Source: Acidobacteriota bacterium (GTDB lineage: Bacteria > Acidobacteriota > Aminicenantia > Aminicenantales > Saccharicenantaceae). Taken from it: a stretch of 64,000 nt of DNA. Within the stretch, counting starts at the first letter, position 1, and the number at the start of each line of letters is the position of its first letter. The DNA lies in contig JAKLEN010000007.1 in assembly GCA_022711665.1 (NCBI GenBank), positions 120,417-184,416 on the forward strand, read 5' to 3'. The position numbers and the translations under genes are program-made. The notes below the pieces were generated by a model. It worked only from the letters and a program-made list of their open reading frames with translations. It was not told the DNA's origin and did not search any database. Shown here one piece after another: positions 54,326-62,881 of this stretch.

Positions 54326-54378
54326 TGATTCGTCATCAGCAGGTCGGAGGTTCGATCCCTCTCGTTGGCTCCAGTGAT
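54326..54378 (+). repeat. Truncated duplicate of the tRNA-Thr 3' half (att-like)
   Basis: Fifty-three bases match 50402-50454 with three substitutions, from the anticodon stem through CCA and a few bases beyond. The 5' half is absent, so it is not a functional tRNA. This is the usual mark left at the far end of an element integrated in a tRNA gene. Confidence 0.9.
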
Positions 54379-54387
54379 CCCTTCCCC

Positions 54388-56145
54388 TCAGGGTTCCAGG
54401 TTCATCTTCCGCACCAGGGCCAGAAAGCGCGGATCCGAGCGCAACGGATCGAGGCAGGGGTAGGTCTTGATGGGGATGACGAAGGAGTCGCGGTCCTCGA
54501 TGGCCCGCTCGATCCACTTGAGGACTTCGTCGAATTCCCCCAGCCCGGCGTGGATCCAGGCAAAGCTCGTGGGCGGCACATAGGCCTTGGCGGAGATGGC
54601 CTCGAGGCGTTGGAGCAGCCCGCGGGCCTCGGCCGCCTGGCCCCCCCGGGCCAGGCACAAGCCGAGCCAACCCAGCATCTGCGGCGCGCCCCCGGAACGC
54701 TCGACCGCCCGGCGCTGATAAACGATCCCTTCCTCGAACTTCCCGCTGTCCCTGTAGGCGTTGGCCAGGATGAATTGCGGCATGTAGCCTTCGGGGTCGA
54801 GAGCCTCGCAGCGCCGGGCTGTCTGCACGGCCCGGTCGTGGTCTCGGCCCAGCCAGAGAAACGTCGAGCACCAGGCCATCAGCATCCAGGAAAGCGGGTC
54901 GAATTCCAGGCCCGTCTCGACCTGAGTCACGGCCTCCTCGAGTTGGCCGTGGGGCAACAGGTCGCTGACCGCGTACCGCATCCGGACCAGGGGAGACGAC
55001 GGGGCCAGGTCGAGGGCCAGGATCATCTCCTTCCGGACCTCGGGCCAGTTGTAATCGATCTTCTGGCGGAATTGCCCGAGCATGGCATGGGTCTCGCCGA
55101 GCGAGGGGTCGATCTCGATCGCCCTGAGGATGTTCCCGAGCCCGACGAAACAGGCCTGCCTCGGGGGGAGGAAGCCGTAAAACGCGGTCCACCAGTACAT
55201 TTCCCCCAGGGTGTCATAGGCCAGCGCGAACTGCGGATCGCGGGCGATGGCCTCCTCGAGACATTGCTTGGCCTTGGCGAAGTCGGGCGGCCGCATCTTG
55301 CGCATCGAGTTGCGGCCTTGAAGAAAGAGCTCGTAGGCCGCCTCGTCCTCGCTGGGCTTCTTCCCGGCCGGCTTGGCCCTGGGCAAGCCGGAGAGGGAGG
55401 GGATATGCGTCGCGATATCCTCGGCGATGCGGGGCGTCAGGCCGCACAGATCGCGCCTCGCCCCTTCGTACTTTTTGGCGAAGACATGGGCCTGGTCGGC
55501 GGCCCGGATCAGCTGCACCGTGATGGCCACATGACCGTCGCTCCGGCGCAGGCCGCCTTCGACCACGTATTCGACTTCGAGCTCGCGCCCGACGGCGGCC
55601 ACATCCTTGTCGCTATGCCGGTATTGCAGGGCCGTCGTGCGGGCGATCACGGCCAGGTGATCGGGGGCGGCCTGGCAGAGGGCCGTAATGATCTCCTCGG
55701 TCATCTCGTCGCCGAAGAATTCTTCGGCCGGATCCCAGCCGGCGTTCGAGAGCGGCAGCACGACGAGCCTGATCCGCCGGCCAGGCAGGGATTCGGACGC
55801 GGCGATCTCGGAGGCCGGCGCCAGGAACCGGTAGCCGCGCTTGGGCAGGGTCTCGATGTAGCGCGGGCTCTCCGCCGAATCGCCCAGCACCTCCCGGAGC
55901 CGGGCGATGAGCGTGTTGAGATTGATCTCGAAGTCCACGAAGATATCGCCGGGCCAGAGCCGCTTTTGGATATCCTCCCTGGGAACGACCTCGCCGGCCC
56001 GCTCGAGCAGCATGGCCAGCACGGTGGACAGTTGATGACGCAGCCGGATCTTCTCGCCGTGCTTGAAAAGGCAGCCCGCCTGGAGATCGGCCTCGAACTC
56101 TCCAAAACAGATGATCTTCCGCGACGGACCTATGTTTGTCATCAT
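54388..56145 (-). CDS. Winged-helix (OmpR/CadC-type) regulator with TPR domain
   Basis: A 585-residue regulator. An OmpR/PhoB-type winged helix is at ~15-105 (ADLQAGCLFKHGEKIRLRHQ, VPREDIQKRLW, RYIETLPKRGYRFL). A TolB-like/adenylate-cyclase-associated segment follows (~120-240: RLVVLPLSNAGWDPAEEFF, VEYVVEGGLRRSDGHVAITV), then TPR repeats (~290-580). No transmembrane helix is obvious. It probably controls a nearby regulon through protein-protein signals. The start MMTNIG at 56145 is preferred over a longer open frame because the promoter and palindrome lie upstream of it. Confidence 0.87.
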   Translation of the reverse strand: MMTNIGPSRKIICFGEFEADLQAGCLFKHGEKIRLRHQLSTVLAMLLERAGEVVPREDIQKRLWPGDIFVDFEINLNTLIARLREVLGDSAESPRYIETLPKRGYRFLAPASEIAASESLPGRRIRLVVLPLSNAGWDPAEEFFGDEMTEEIITALCQAAPDHLAVIARTTALQYRHSDKDVAAVGRELEVEYVVEGGLRRSDGHVAITVQLIRAADQAHVFAKKYEGARRDLCGLTPRIAEDIATHIPSLSGLPRAKPAGKKPSEDEAAYELFLQGRNSMRKMRPPDFAKAKQCLEEAIARDPQFALAYDTLGEMYWWTAFYGFLPPRQACFVGLGNILRAIEIDPSLGETHAMLGQFRQKIDYNWPEVRKEMILALDLAPSSPLVRMRYAVSDLLPHGQLEEAVTQVETGLEFDPLSWMLMAWCSTFLWLGRDHDRAVQTARRCEALDPEGYMPQFILANAYRDSGKFEEGIVYQRRAVERSGGAPQMLGWLGLCLARGGQAAEARGLLQRLEAISAKAYVPPTSFAWIHAGLGEFDEVLKWIERAIEDRDSFVIPIKTYPCLDPLRSDPRFLALVRKMNLEP

Positions 56146-56214
56146 AACGGCCTCGTTCGCACTCCCCTGAGCGAACGCACCGTGGACGCCTGCCGAGGGC
56201 AAACAGGACGATCT

Positions 56215-56253
56215 CTTTAGCTTAAGGCTAAAGCAGAAAGGCCCTAAAGTCAA
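56215..56253 (-). promoter_or_regulatory. Promoter with overlapping palindrome upstream of the wHTH/TPR regulator
   Basis: On the minus strand: TTGACT (56253-56248), 17-bp spacer, TAGCCT (56230-56225). The perfect inverted repeat CTTTAGC/GCTAAAG (56215-56233, 5-base loop) overlaps the -10, so it could be an operator, possibly for autoregulation. Confidence 0.45.
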
Positions 56254-56330
56254 TCCAATTTTTTGGCCTCGCGATCCCCCGGAACATGAGGCATTTCATG
56301 AGGTTAGCCGGAACGGCTCGGCGCTGACAT

Positions 56331-56370
56331 GCAGGCCGGAGCTTCGATCCTTACCGCCGGCTCCGGCGGT
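56331..56370 (+). repeat. Second, more degenerate copy of the tRNA-Thr 3' end
   Basis: Forty bases (GCAGGCCGGAGCTTCGATCC onward, ending in GGCTCCGGCGGT) align with 50415-50454 with about eight substitutions. Same orientation as the tRNA. The invariant TTCGATCC of the T loop is kept. Confidence 0.65.
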
Positions 56371-56383
56371 CCTCATTCTTTTA

Positions 56384-56412
56384 TTGACCGTCGCCTCCGG
56401 CCCGACTATACT
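56384..56412 (+). promoter_or_regulatory. Promoter of the small membrane protein / NSS transporter pair
   Basis: TTGACC (56384-56389), 17-bp spacer, TATACT (56407-56412). It implies a ~130-base GC-rich leader before the ATG at 56548, in which I recognise no known riboswitch. Confidence 0.7.
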
Positions 56413-56547
56413 GTCCATGGGTGCACGGCGCATAGGGCGCCGCGCAGGTTGCCGTCAAACGGATGGTCGGGCCGCCATCCATATCGCTCGGGGCGCATTC
56501 GTCCCGCCCCGACGCAGCGTCCGCCGGGACGCCGATATGGAGGCTCA

Positions 56548-56907
56548 ATGTCCGTCCGCCATCCTCAGAATTCCCAACCCTCCGCCGAACCCGAACTTGA
56601 AACCGGTCGCGGCTGCCTGCCGGCCCTGGTCCGCCTGGTCTGGATCTTCGGAGGCATCGCCCTGGTCTATCTGGCCCTGTACATCGCCCTGGGGAAGGGG
56701 TCGATCCTGACCGAGCTTCTCGTGCCCATCCTGGCCCTGGGCCTCATCCTGGTGCGCTACGCGGACATCAGGCACCTCAAGGGAGAGACCCTGGACAACA
56801 AGCCGGCGACGCTCAAGCACTGGCGCCGCTATGCCGTCCTGATCGCCGTCGCCGCGGGGCTTCTCTACGCTCTGGGGAAGTTCATCGCCGCGAATGACCT
56901 GCTCTGA
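56548..56907 (+). CDS. Small two- or three-helix membrane protein, unknown
   Basis: A 119-residue protein: a soluble start rich in Pro/Glu (~1-25), then hydrophobic helices at ~28-46, ~52-70 and ~94-113. No family recognised. It is 51 bases upstream of an NSS transporter and probably co-transcribed, so it may be an accessory subunit, but that is inference. TGGAGG precedes the ATG. Confidence 0.72.
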   Translation: MSVRHPQNSQPSAEPELETGRGCLPALVRLVWIFGGIALVYLALYIALGKGSILTELLVPILALGLILVRYADIRHLKGETLDNKPATLKHWRRYAVLIAVAAGLLYALGKFIAANDLL

Positions 56908-56958
56908 CGGCCCCGCTCGCCGGGCGCCCGGCACATCCTCATTCCTGAAGGAGGTCGC

Positions 56959-58641
56959 ATGACTCAAGGCCTGACCGCCAGCGGCTGGCTTTTCCTCGTT
57001 TTCGGCTGGGGCCTCATCCTGGCCCTGACCCTCTATTGCTACTCCCGGGTGCTCTTCGGCCGGAAGCCCGGGGCCGTGGTCGAGGCCGGCGGCCGCGAGC
57101 AATGGGGCTCGCGCCTCGGCCTGATCCTGGCGGTGGCCGGCAACGCCATCGGCCTGGGCAACTTCCTGCGCTTCCCCGTCAAGGCCGCGGCCAACGGCGG
57201 CGGCGCCTTCATGATCCCTTATTTTATCGCCTTCCTCCTGCTCGGCATCCCGATGATGTGGGTCGAGTGGACGATCGGCCGCATGGGCGGCGCCCACGGC
57301 CACGGCACGACGCCGGGCATGCTGGCCCTGCTCTGGAAGAAGGCGCCGTCGAAGTACCTCGGCGCCCTGGGCATCGTCATCCCCTTCATCATCGTCATTT
57401 ACTACAACTTCATCGAGACCTGGTGCCTGGGCTATTCCTGGTTCTCGGCGACCGGCAAGTACTTCGGCCACGCCAACCGGGAGGCCATGGGCCAGTTCCT
57501 GCGCGGCTTCCAGGGGGTCGAGTCCAACGCCTTCTTCTCCGGCCTGGGGCCGGTGCTGATCTTCTGGTTCATAACCATCGGGCTGAACTTCTACTTCCTC
57601 TACAAGGGCATCTCCAAGGGCATCGAGGTGCTGGCCAAGTACGGCATGCCGCTGCTCTTCATCTTCGGCATCGCGCTGGTCATCCGGGTGCTGACGCTGG
57701 GCGCGCCCGATCCGGCCGCTCCCGGGCTCAACGTATCGACCGGCCTGGCGTTCATCTGGAACCCGGACTTCAGCCGCCTGGGATCGGCCTCGGTCTGGCT
57801 GGCCGCGGCAGGCCAGATCTTCTTCACCCTGAGCCTAGGCCAGGGCATCATCAACACCTACGCCTCCTATGTCCGGGAGAAGCAGGACATCACCCTGAAC
57901 GGGCTCTCGACCGCCTCGACCAACGAGTTCGCGGAGATCATTCTAGGAGGCACCATCGCCATCCCGGCCGCGGTCATATTCTTCGGCGCGGCGGAGACGC
58001 AGACGATCGCCCAGGGCGGCGCCTTCAACCTCGGCTTCCAGGCCCTGCCGGTCGTCTTCCAGAAGATCCCCCTGGGCCAGATCTTCGGCGGCATGTTCTT
58101 CTTCCTTCTCTTCATCGCCGGGATCACCTCGTCGGTGGCCATGACCCAGCCGGCCATCGCCTTCCTCGAGGACGAGTTCAAGTGGAAGCGGGAGAAGGCG
58201 GTCAAGGCCGTCTTCGCCGTTCTGGTCGTCTGCTCGGCCATGGTCATCGCCTTCTTCCGCTTCGGCTTCCTCGACGAGCTCGACTTCTGGGCCGGCACGT
58301 TCGGCCTGGTCGTCTTCGCGGCCATCGAGATCATCCTCTTTTCCTGGATCTTCGGGCTGAAGAAGGGCTGGCAGGAGATGCACAAGGGCGCCGACCTCAA
58401 GGTGCCGGGCGTCTTCAGGTTCATCCTGACCTACGTCACCCCGGTCTACCTCCTGGTCCTGCTCGGGGTCTGGACCTGCCAGGACGCGGTCAAGGAGTTT
58501 CTCATGACCGGGAAGGACCCGGCCAACCGGCCCTACCTCTGGGGGGCCCGGGCCCTGATTGCGGTCCTGCTCCTGGCCATGATCGTCCTCATCCGCAAGG
58601 CCTGGGATAGGAAGGGAAGGCGGACCGACACGACGGCCTGA
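56959..58641 (+). CDS. Neurotransmitter:sodium symporter (NSS) family transporter
   Basis: A 560-residue Na+-coupled amino-acid transporter of the LeuT/MhsT type. The family signature SRLGLILAVAGNAIGLGNFLRFP starts near residue 51, with the unwound TM1 Na+/substrate site, followed by IPMMWVEWTIGRMGG and further helices. Unusually, ~45 residues precede TM1 and include an extra helix (GWLFLVFGWGLILALTLYCY). MetP-type transporters need a separate small one-helix subunit (MetS), so this may be a built-in equivalent. GAAGGAGG precedes the ATG. Confidence 0.92.
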   Translation: MTQGLTASGWLFLVFGWGLILALTLYCYSRVLFGRKPGAVVEAGGREQWGSRLGLILAVAGNAIGLGNFLRFPVKAAANGGGAFMIPYFIAFLLLGIPMMWVEWTIGRMGGAHGHGTTPGMLALLWKKAPSKYLGALGIVIPFIIVIYYNFIETWCLGYSWFSATGKYFGHANREAMGQFLRGFQGVESNAFFSGLGPVLIFWFITIGLNFYFLYKGISKGIEVLAKYGMPLLFIFGIALVIRVLTLGAPDPAAPGLNVSTGLAFIWNPDFSRLGSASVWLAAAGQIFFTLSLGQGIINTYASYVREKQDITLNGLSTASTNEFAEIILGGTIAIPAAVIFFGAAETQTIAQGGAFNLGFQALPVVFQKIPLGQIFGGMFFFLLFIAGITSSVAMTQPAIAFLEDEFKWKREKAVKAVFAVLVVCSAMVIAFFRFGFLDELDFWAGTFGLVVFAAIEIILFSWIFGLKKGWQEMHKGADLKVPGVFRFILTYVTPVYLLVLLGVWTCQDAVKEFLMTGKDPANRPYLWGARALIAVLLLAMIVLIRKAWDRKGRRTDTTA

Positions 58642-58678
58642 TGCGGTTTGTCTCCGGGATCGGCCCGCGGGCGGTTCC

Positions 58679-59632
58679 TCAGGCCGCCGGCGCGGCCGGG
58701 ACCGCGGGTCCCGCGTCACGGCCGGGCTCCGGCCGCCGCAGGGCGTCGAATTCCGGGCCGAACTGGGCCAGGAACTCCAGGCTGAAGGCCCGGTACGTGT
58801 ACCAGACCGGCAGGGTGGCGACCGTGCTGAGGTAGGGCACGACGAGCACCAGCCAGCCGATGCAGCAGGTGGCCAAGCCGGCGATGACGACGGCGACGGC
58901 GAAGGCGATCATGCCCAGGAAGATGACGAACCCGTACCCGATGAAGTGGAAGGGATGCTTTCCGAAGACGCGCAGGAACCGCGTCCAGGCCTCGCTGCAC
59001 GAGATCCGGTCCCGGTACATCAGGGGCGAGACGAAGTCCTTGAGGAAGAGGACGATGAAGCCCCAGACGAGCAGCAGGGCCAGGGCGAACAGGCCGACGC
59101 CGATCAGGAAGCCGACGGGCAGGTTGGGCTCGAGCCCGGCGTCATAGAGGGCGCCGCCCTTGACGAAGACGTACGAGATGATCAGGCCGAAGACGGCGAA
59201 CGTGGCGATGCCCAGGAGGACCCGCCAGAGGAAGAGTGAGTTGCCTTCCTTCTGGTACTCCCTCCAGGGCGCGGCGATCTCGACGCGGTCGCGGACGACG
59301 CTGTCGAGGAACATGAAAACGCCCCGCGAGCTGACCCAGGTCAGGACGACGATGACCGCGATGCCGACGAGGACGGCGAAAACGATGGCCACGGCCCAGC
59401 CCGGATGCTCCGTCAGCCAGAGCCAGGACGTCCGGGGGAAGTGGATGAAATCGCCGAAGCTCCCATGCTTGCTGAAACGGGACCCGCCGCCTCCGTTGGC
59501 GGCCTCCATCAGGCCGGCCAGAAAAGCGCTGAACCCGACGACGAACCACTTGTGCAGGTCGAACGGCTTGAACAGGGCCGCTTTCGTCCGGGCCCAGGCG
59601 CGGCCGAGCGGTTCCACGAACTTGATGGTCAT
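58679..59632 (-). CDS. Multi-pass membrane protein (DUF7544-like)
   Basis: A 317-residue protein with about five membrane helices between ~22 and ~285, and a C-terminal Pro/Ala tail. The pattern (N-terminal FVEPLGRAWARTKAALFKPFD, then GGGG-rich loop, then paired helices) resembles uncharacterised membrane proteins of many Acidobacteria and archaea. Function unknown. The ATG at 59632 follows CAGGAGGAG. It is convergent with the NSS transporter. Confidence 0.75.
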   Translation of the reverse strand: MTIKFVEPLGRAWARTKAALFKPFDLHKWFVVGFSAFLAGLMEAANGGGGSRFSKHGSFGDFIHFPRTSWLWLTEHPGWAVAIVFAVLVGIAVIVVLTWVSSRGVFMFLDSVVRDRVEIAAPWREYQKEGNSLFLWRVLLGIATFAVFGLIISYVFVKGGALYDAGLEPNLPVGFLIGVGLFALALLLVWGFIVLFLKDFVSPLMYRDRISCSEAWTRFLRVFGKHPFHFIGYGFVIFLGMIAFAVAVVIAGLATCCIGWLVLVVPYLSTVATLPVWYTYRAFSLEFLAQFGPEFDALRRPEPGRDAGPAVPAAPAA

Positions 59633-59733
59633 GGTCTCCTCCTGTCGCGAGAAGGGGACGGTCAACCGGTTCCCCCGGATCATTCTACGTCGGCCGGCGG
59701 CCGGGGTTCAAGGGCGCCGCTCTCAGGGGCGGG

Positions 59734-59762
59734 TTGCGCCGGGCCGGCAAATCCCCTAGAAT
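59734..59762 (+). promoter_or_regulatory. Promoter of the cytochrome c biogenesis operon
   Basis: TTGCGC (59734-59739), 17-bp spacer, TAGAAT (59757-59762). Confidence 0.6.
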
Positions 59763-59807
59763 CGTTGGGCCCGGACGGCCCGAGCCGTGCGGGCAAAGGC
59801 GGCAGGC

Positions 59808-61208
59808 ATGCGTTCCCTGGTCAAATTCTTCTCTTCGGTCAAGCTGGCCATCGTCCTGATCATCCTCATCACAATCGCCTCGGTCGTCGGCACGCTCATC
59901 CCGCAAAACCGCGGCGCGGCCGAATATGCCGCCCGTTACGGCGGCCTCGCCGGGTTCTTCACCGGCCTGGGCCTGACGACGCTCTACCGGTCGGCCTGGT
60001 ACCTGGGTTTGCTCATACTTTTCGCCCTGAACACCGTCGTCTGCACCCTGACCCGTCTCGGCCCCAAAGGCCGGCGGGCCTTCGGCCCGGCCCGGACGGC
60101 CGCCCCCCAGGCCCTGGCGGCGATGCGGCCGAACGTCCGCTTCCGGCTGCCGGGGACCCTAGATGAAGCCCGGGCCCGGGTGACGGCGGCGCTCCGCGAC
60201 CGCCGCTACCGCCTGGACGCCAAGGCCGGAGAGGGACGGATCGACGTCCTGGCCCGCAAGCGCCGCCTGGGCTGGTTCGGATCGGACGTCGTCCATCTGG
60301 GCCTGCTGGTTGTCCTGGCCGGCGGCCTGGCCAGCGGCCTCGGCGGCCGGCGTGCCGACTTGGCCCTGGTGGAAGGCCAAACGGCCGGCGTGCCCCGGGC
60401 CGCCTTCCAGGTGCGCCTGGACAAGTTCGAGACCGAATATTACCCGAAGGGCGGGGTCAAGGACTGGAAGAGCCGGCTGACCGTCGTCGAGGGCGGCGCG
60501 GACGTTCTGACCCGGGTCGTCGAGGTCAACGAGCCGCTCCGCTACAAAGGCTATTCCTTCTATCAGTCGGGTTATGGCACGGACTGGAACGCCGCGCGCC
60601 TGGACCTCGAGATCCGCAGGCGCGGCGACCCGGCCTTCGTCAAACCGCTCACGGTCAGGACCGGCGTGCGAACGCCCGTTGACGATCCCGGCGTCACCAG
60701 CCTCCTCGTCCGCCGCTTCGTACCCGACTTCGTCCTGGGCGAGGGCAACCAGGTCCGCAGCCGGTCCGAGGAGCCCCGGAACCCGGCCGCGCTGGTCGAG
60801 GCCTGGAAAGGGGAGGAGCGGATCTTCGCCGGCTGGATCTTCGCCAAGTACCCCGATTTCGGCCAGGGCCACGCCGAGGGGATGAAGGCCCGGATGACGC
60901 CCGGCGGCCAGGCGGCCGGCGCGCCGGCTCCCCCGATCGCCGTCGTTCTTAAGGCCTATGCCGCCGCTCCCTATTCGGTCCTCGAGGCCGCCTACGACCC
61001 GGGCGCGGGGCTCGTCTGGCTGGGCTGCGCCCTGGTCACGGCCGGCTTCTTCCTGGCGTTCTACTGGCCGCCGCGCGAGATCAGGATCGCCCTCGAAGAG
61101 ACCCGGGGCGGGACCGAGCTCGCCGCCGGAGGCCACGCGGCCAAGGGCCGGGACGCCTTTCAGGCCGAATTCGAAGCTCTCTTCCGGTCCGTCAGGAGGC
61201 CCGAATGA
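59808..61208 (+). CDS. resB: Cytochrome c biogenesis protein ResB/Ccs1
   Basis: A 466-residue System II heme-lyase subunit. Hydrophobic helices lie at ~10-30 (SVKLAIVLIILITIASVVG), ~55-78 and ~155-175, followed by a large periplasmic domain (~180-400: EPLRYKGYSFYQSGYG) and a last helix near ~405-425. Together with CcsA it moves heme and attaches it to apocytochromes. The start is uncertain: a GTG at 59787 would add seven residues. Its end overlaps the CcsA gene by 4 bases. Confidence 0.92.
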   Translation: MRSLVKFFSSVKLAIVLIILITIASVVGTLIPQNRGAAEYAARYGGLAGFFTGLGLTTLYRSAWYLGLLILFALNTVVCTLTRLGPKGRRAFGPARTAAPQALAAMRPNVRFRLPGTLDEARARVTAALRDRRYRLDAKAGEGRIDVLARKRRLGWFGSDVVHLGLLVVLAGGLASGLGGRRADLALVEGQTAGVPRAAFQVRLDKFETEYYPKGGVKDWKSRLTVVEGGADVLTRVVEVNEPLRYKGYSFYQSGYGTDWNAARLDLEIRRRGDPAFVKPLTVRTGVRTPVDDPGVTSLLVRRFVPDFVLGEGNQVRSRSEEPRNPAALVEAWKGEERIFAGWIFAKYPDFGQGHAEGMKARMTPGGQAAGAPAPPIAVVLKAYAAAPYSVLEAAYDPGAGLVWLGCALVTAGFFLAFYWPPREIRIALEETRGGTELAAGGHAAKGRDAFQAEFEALFRSVRRPE

Positions 61209-61993
61209 CCGAGTCCACGCTCTTCACGATCGCCTTCGCCGTCTACGTCGCCTCGCTCCTGGTTTACTTCGCGGCCCTCTTCGCCAGGCGTGAGAGGTGG
61301 TCCCGGGCCGCCGCCCTTCTGGCGCTCCTCGGCCTGGCGGCCCATACCGCGGCGCTCGTCGTCCGGACCGCGACGTCCGGGCACGCCCCGTTCACGAACA
61401 TGTACGAGTCGCTCTCGTTCCTGTCCTGGGCCATCGTCCTGGCCCTGCTCATCTTCGCCCGGTCCGCCAGGACGCCCCGGCTCGGCCCCTATCTCATGCT
61501 GATCGTCGTCGCCCTGGTCGCCCTGGCCTCGTCGCCGCTCATGCCCAAGGAGGCGACGCCGCTCGTGCCGGCCCTCCAGAGCTACTGGCTCTGGCTCCAC
61601 GTGTCGGTGACACTGCTCGGCGAGGCCTTCTTCGCAGTGGCCTTCGTCGCCGGCATACTCTACCTGGCGAGCCCGGCGCCGGACAGGAAGGAGCGTTTCG
61701 ACGCCCTGGCCTACCGGGCCGTGGCCGTGGGCTTCCCGCTGTTCACGCTGGGCGGTCTCGTCTTCGGCATGATCTGGGCCTACCGGGCCTGGGGCCGCTA
61801 CTGGGCCTGGGACCCGAAAGAGGTCTGGAGCCTGATCACCTGGCTGGTGTTCGCCCTCTACCTCCATACCCGGATCGTCATGGGCTGGAAGGGCAAGAGG
61901 TCGGCCCTCATCGCCATCGTCGGGTTCCTGGCCGCGTTGTTCACGTATTTCGGCGTCAACTACCTCCTCTCCGGTCTCCACAGCTATGCCTGA
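61205..61993 (+). CDS. ccsA: Cytochrome c biogenesis protein CcsA/ResC
   Basis: A 262-residue membrane protein with about eight helices and the heme-binding tryptophan-rich motif WGRYWAWDPKEVW at ~197-209. It is the heme-handling half of the System II synthase with ResB. The ATG overlaps the resB stop (ATGA), showing translational coupling. The tetraheme cytochrome that follows is a likely client. Confidence 0.95.
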   Translation: MTESTLFTIAFAVYVASLLVYFAALFARRERWSRAAALLALLGLAAHTAALVVRTATSGHAPFTNMYESLSFLSWAIVLALLIFARSARTPRLGPYLMLIVVALVALASSPLMPKEATPLVPALQSYWLWLHVSVTLLGEAFFAVAFVAGILYLASPAPDRKERFDALAYRAVAVGFPLFTLGGLVFGMIWAYRAWGRYWAWDPKEVWSLITWLVFALYLHTRIVMGWKGKRSALIAIVGFLAALFTYFGVNYLLSGLHSYA

Positions 61994-62005
61994 GGCCCGG
62001 CGCCG

Positions 62006-62530
62006 ATGAAGAAGATCCTCGTCCCGGCTGTCATCGTCCCGGCCCTCTTCGTCCTGGCCGTCCTCTGGGCCGCGCCGGAGCGGAAATATACGGGCGCCTC
62101 GTCCTGCAAGCTCTGCCACAAGGCCCCGCTCCAGGGGCGTCAATACGCCATCTGGCAGGAGAGCGCCCACGCCAGGTCGTTCGCCAGCCTGTCGACCGAG
62201 GCGGCCGCCGCGATCGCCAAGGACGCCGGGATCGCCGACCCGGCGGCCAGCCCCTACTGCCTCAACTGCCACGCCCCGCTCGCCGACAAGGCCCCGGAGC
62301 TCAAGGCGGAAGGCGTGAGCTGCGAGGTCTGCCACGGCGCCGGCAGCGCCTACAAGAAGCTGGCCGTAATGGAAGACCGGGACAAGGCCGTCCAATCCGG
62401 CCTGGCCGCCTTCCCCAATGCCTCGGCCATCCAGGCCTCCTGCCTGGCCTGCCACGAGAGCGCGCACGGCACGGCCTTCGACTTCGACAAGGCCTGGGCC
62501 GCCGTCAAGCACCCCGTGCCGTCCCGCTGA
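62006..62530 (+). CDS. Tetraheme c-type cytochrome (cytochrome c554-like)
   Basis: A 174-residue exported cytochrome with N-terminal hydrophobic signal or anchor (~4-22) and four CxxCH heme sites: CKLCH (~34), CLNCH (~87), CEVCH (~109) and CLACH (~149). The layout (spaced sites, an added distal His as in SAHARS and SAHGTA) resembles the cytochrome c554 family. It starts 12 bases after ccsA, so the heme-attachment machinery and a multiheme substrate are made together. Redox partner unknown. Confidence 0.9.
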   Translation: MKKILVPAVIVPALFVLAVLWAAPERKYTGASSCKLCHKAPLQGRQYAIWQESAHARSFASLSTEAAAAIAKDAGIADPAASPYCLNCHAPLADKAPELKAEGVSCEVCHGAGSAYKKLAVMEDRDKAVQSGLAAFPNASAIQASCLACHESAHGTAFDFDKAWAAVKHPVPSR

Positions 62531-62815
62531 AATTTTTTTGTTCTTCTCCCATCTCCGGGATTCCCTCTCGTGGGGGCGATGGGCCGGCGCGGAGCGAACT
62601 TCGGAGAGCGGAGGTCAGAATCAAGGCCGAGCGCTCGAGGCCGGGATTCTGAGAAATATCCTAAAAAAGCTCTTTCTCCCGATATCTCCCAGAAGCATGG
62701 CTCCGAGCCGCTCCGCCATGCTTCTGATGGTCGCTTCGACGACTCCGCTCCCTGCCGGCCCTGAGCCAAGCCGAAGAGAGGGATCCTTCCGGAAATGGGA
62801 GAAGAACCATTTTTA
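62531..62815. repeat. Dispersed MITE-like element, copy E (most complete)
   Basis: Left terminal repeat TTCTTCTCCCATCTCCGGGA then TTCCCTCTC (62541-62569); right terminal repeat GAGAGGGATCCTTCCGGAAA then TGGGAGAAGAA (62776-62806). Hairpin 1 arms TCAGAATC/GATTCTGA (~62618-62655); hairpin 2 arms AGAAGCATGGC/GCCATGCTTCT (~62691-62725). The order matches copy A. Confidence 0.87.
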
Positions 62816-62881
62816 TCCCTGGCCGGGCGAAAAAGTGTATGATGAAAGGGGAATAAGTGCCGCGGCGAGGTGTATGAACCC

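Noticed and set aside
56419..56547. Riboswitch in the leader of the NSS transporter operon
   Set aside because: The leader is long and GC-rich, but I could not match it to a known glycine, lysine, SAM or other riboswitch pattern by eye.
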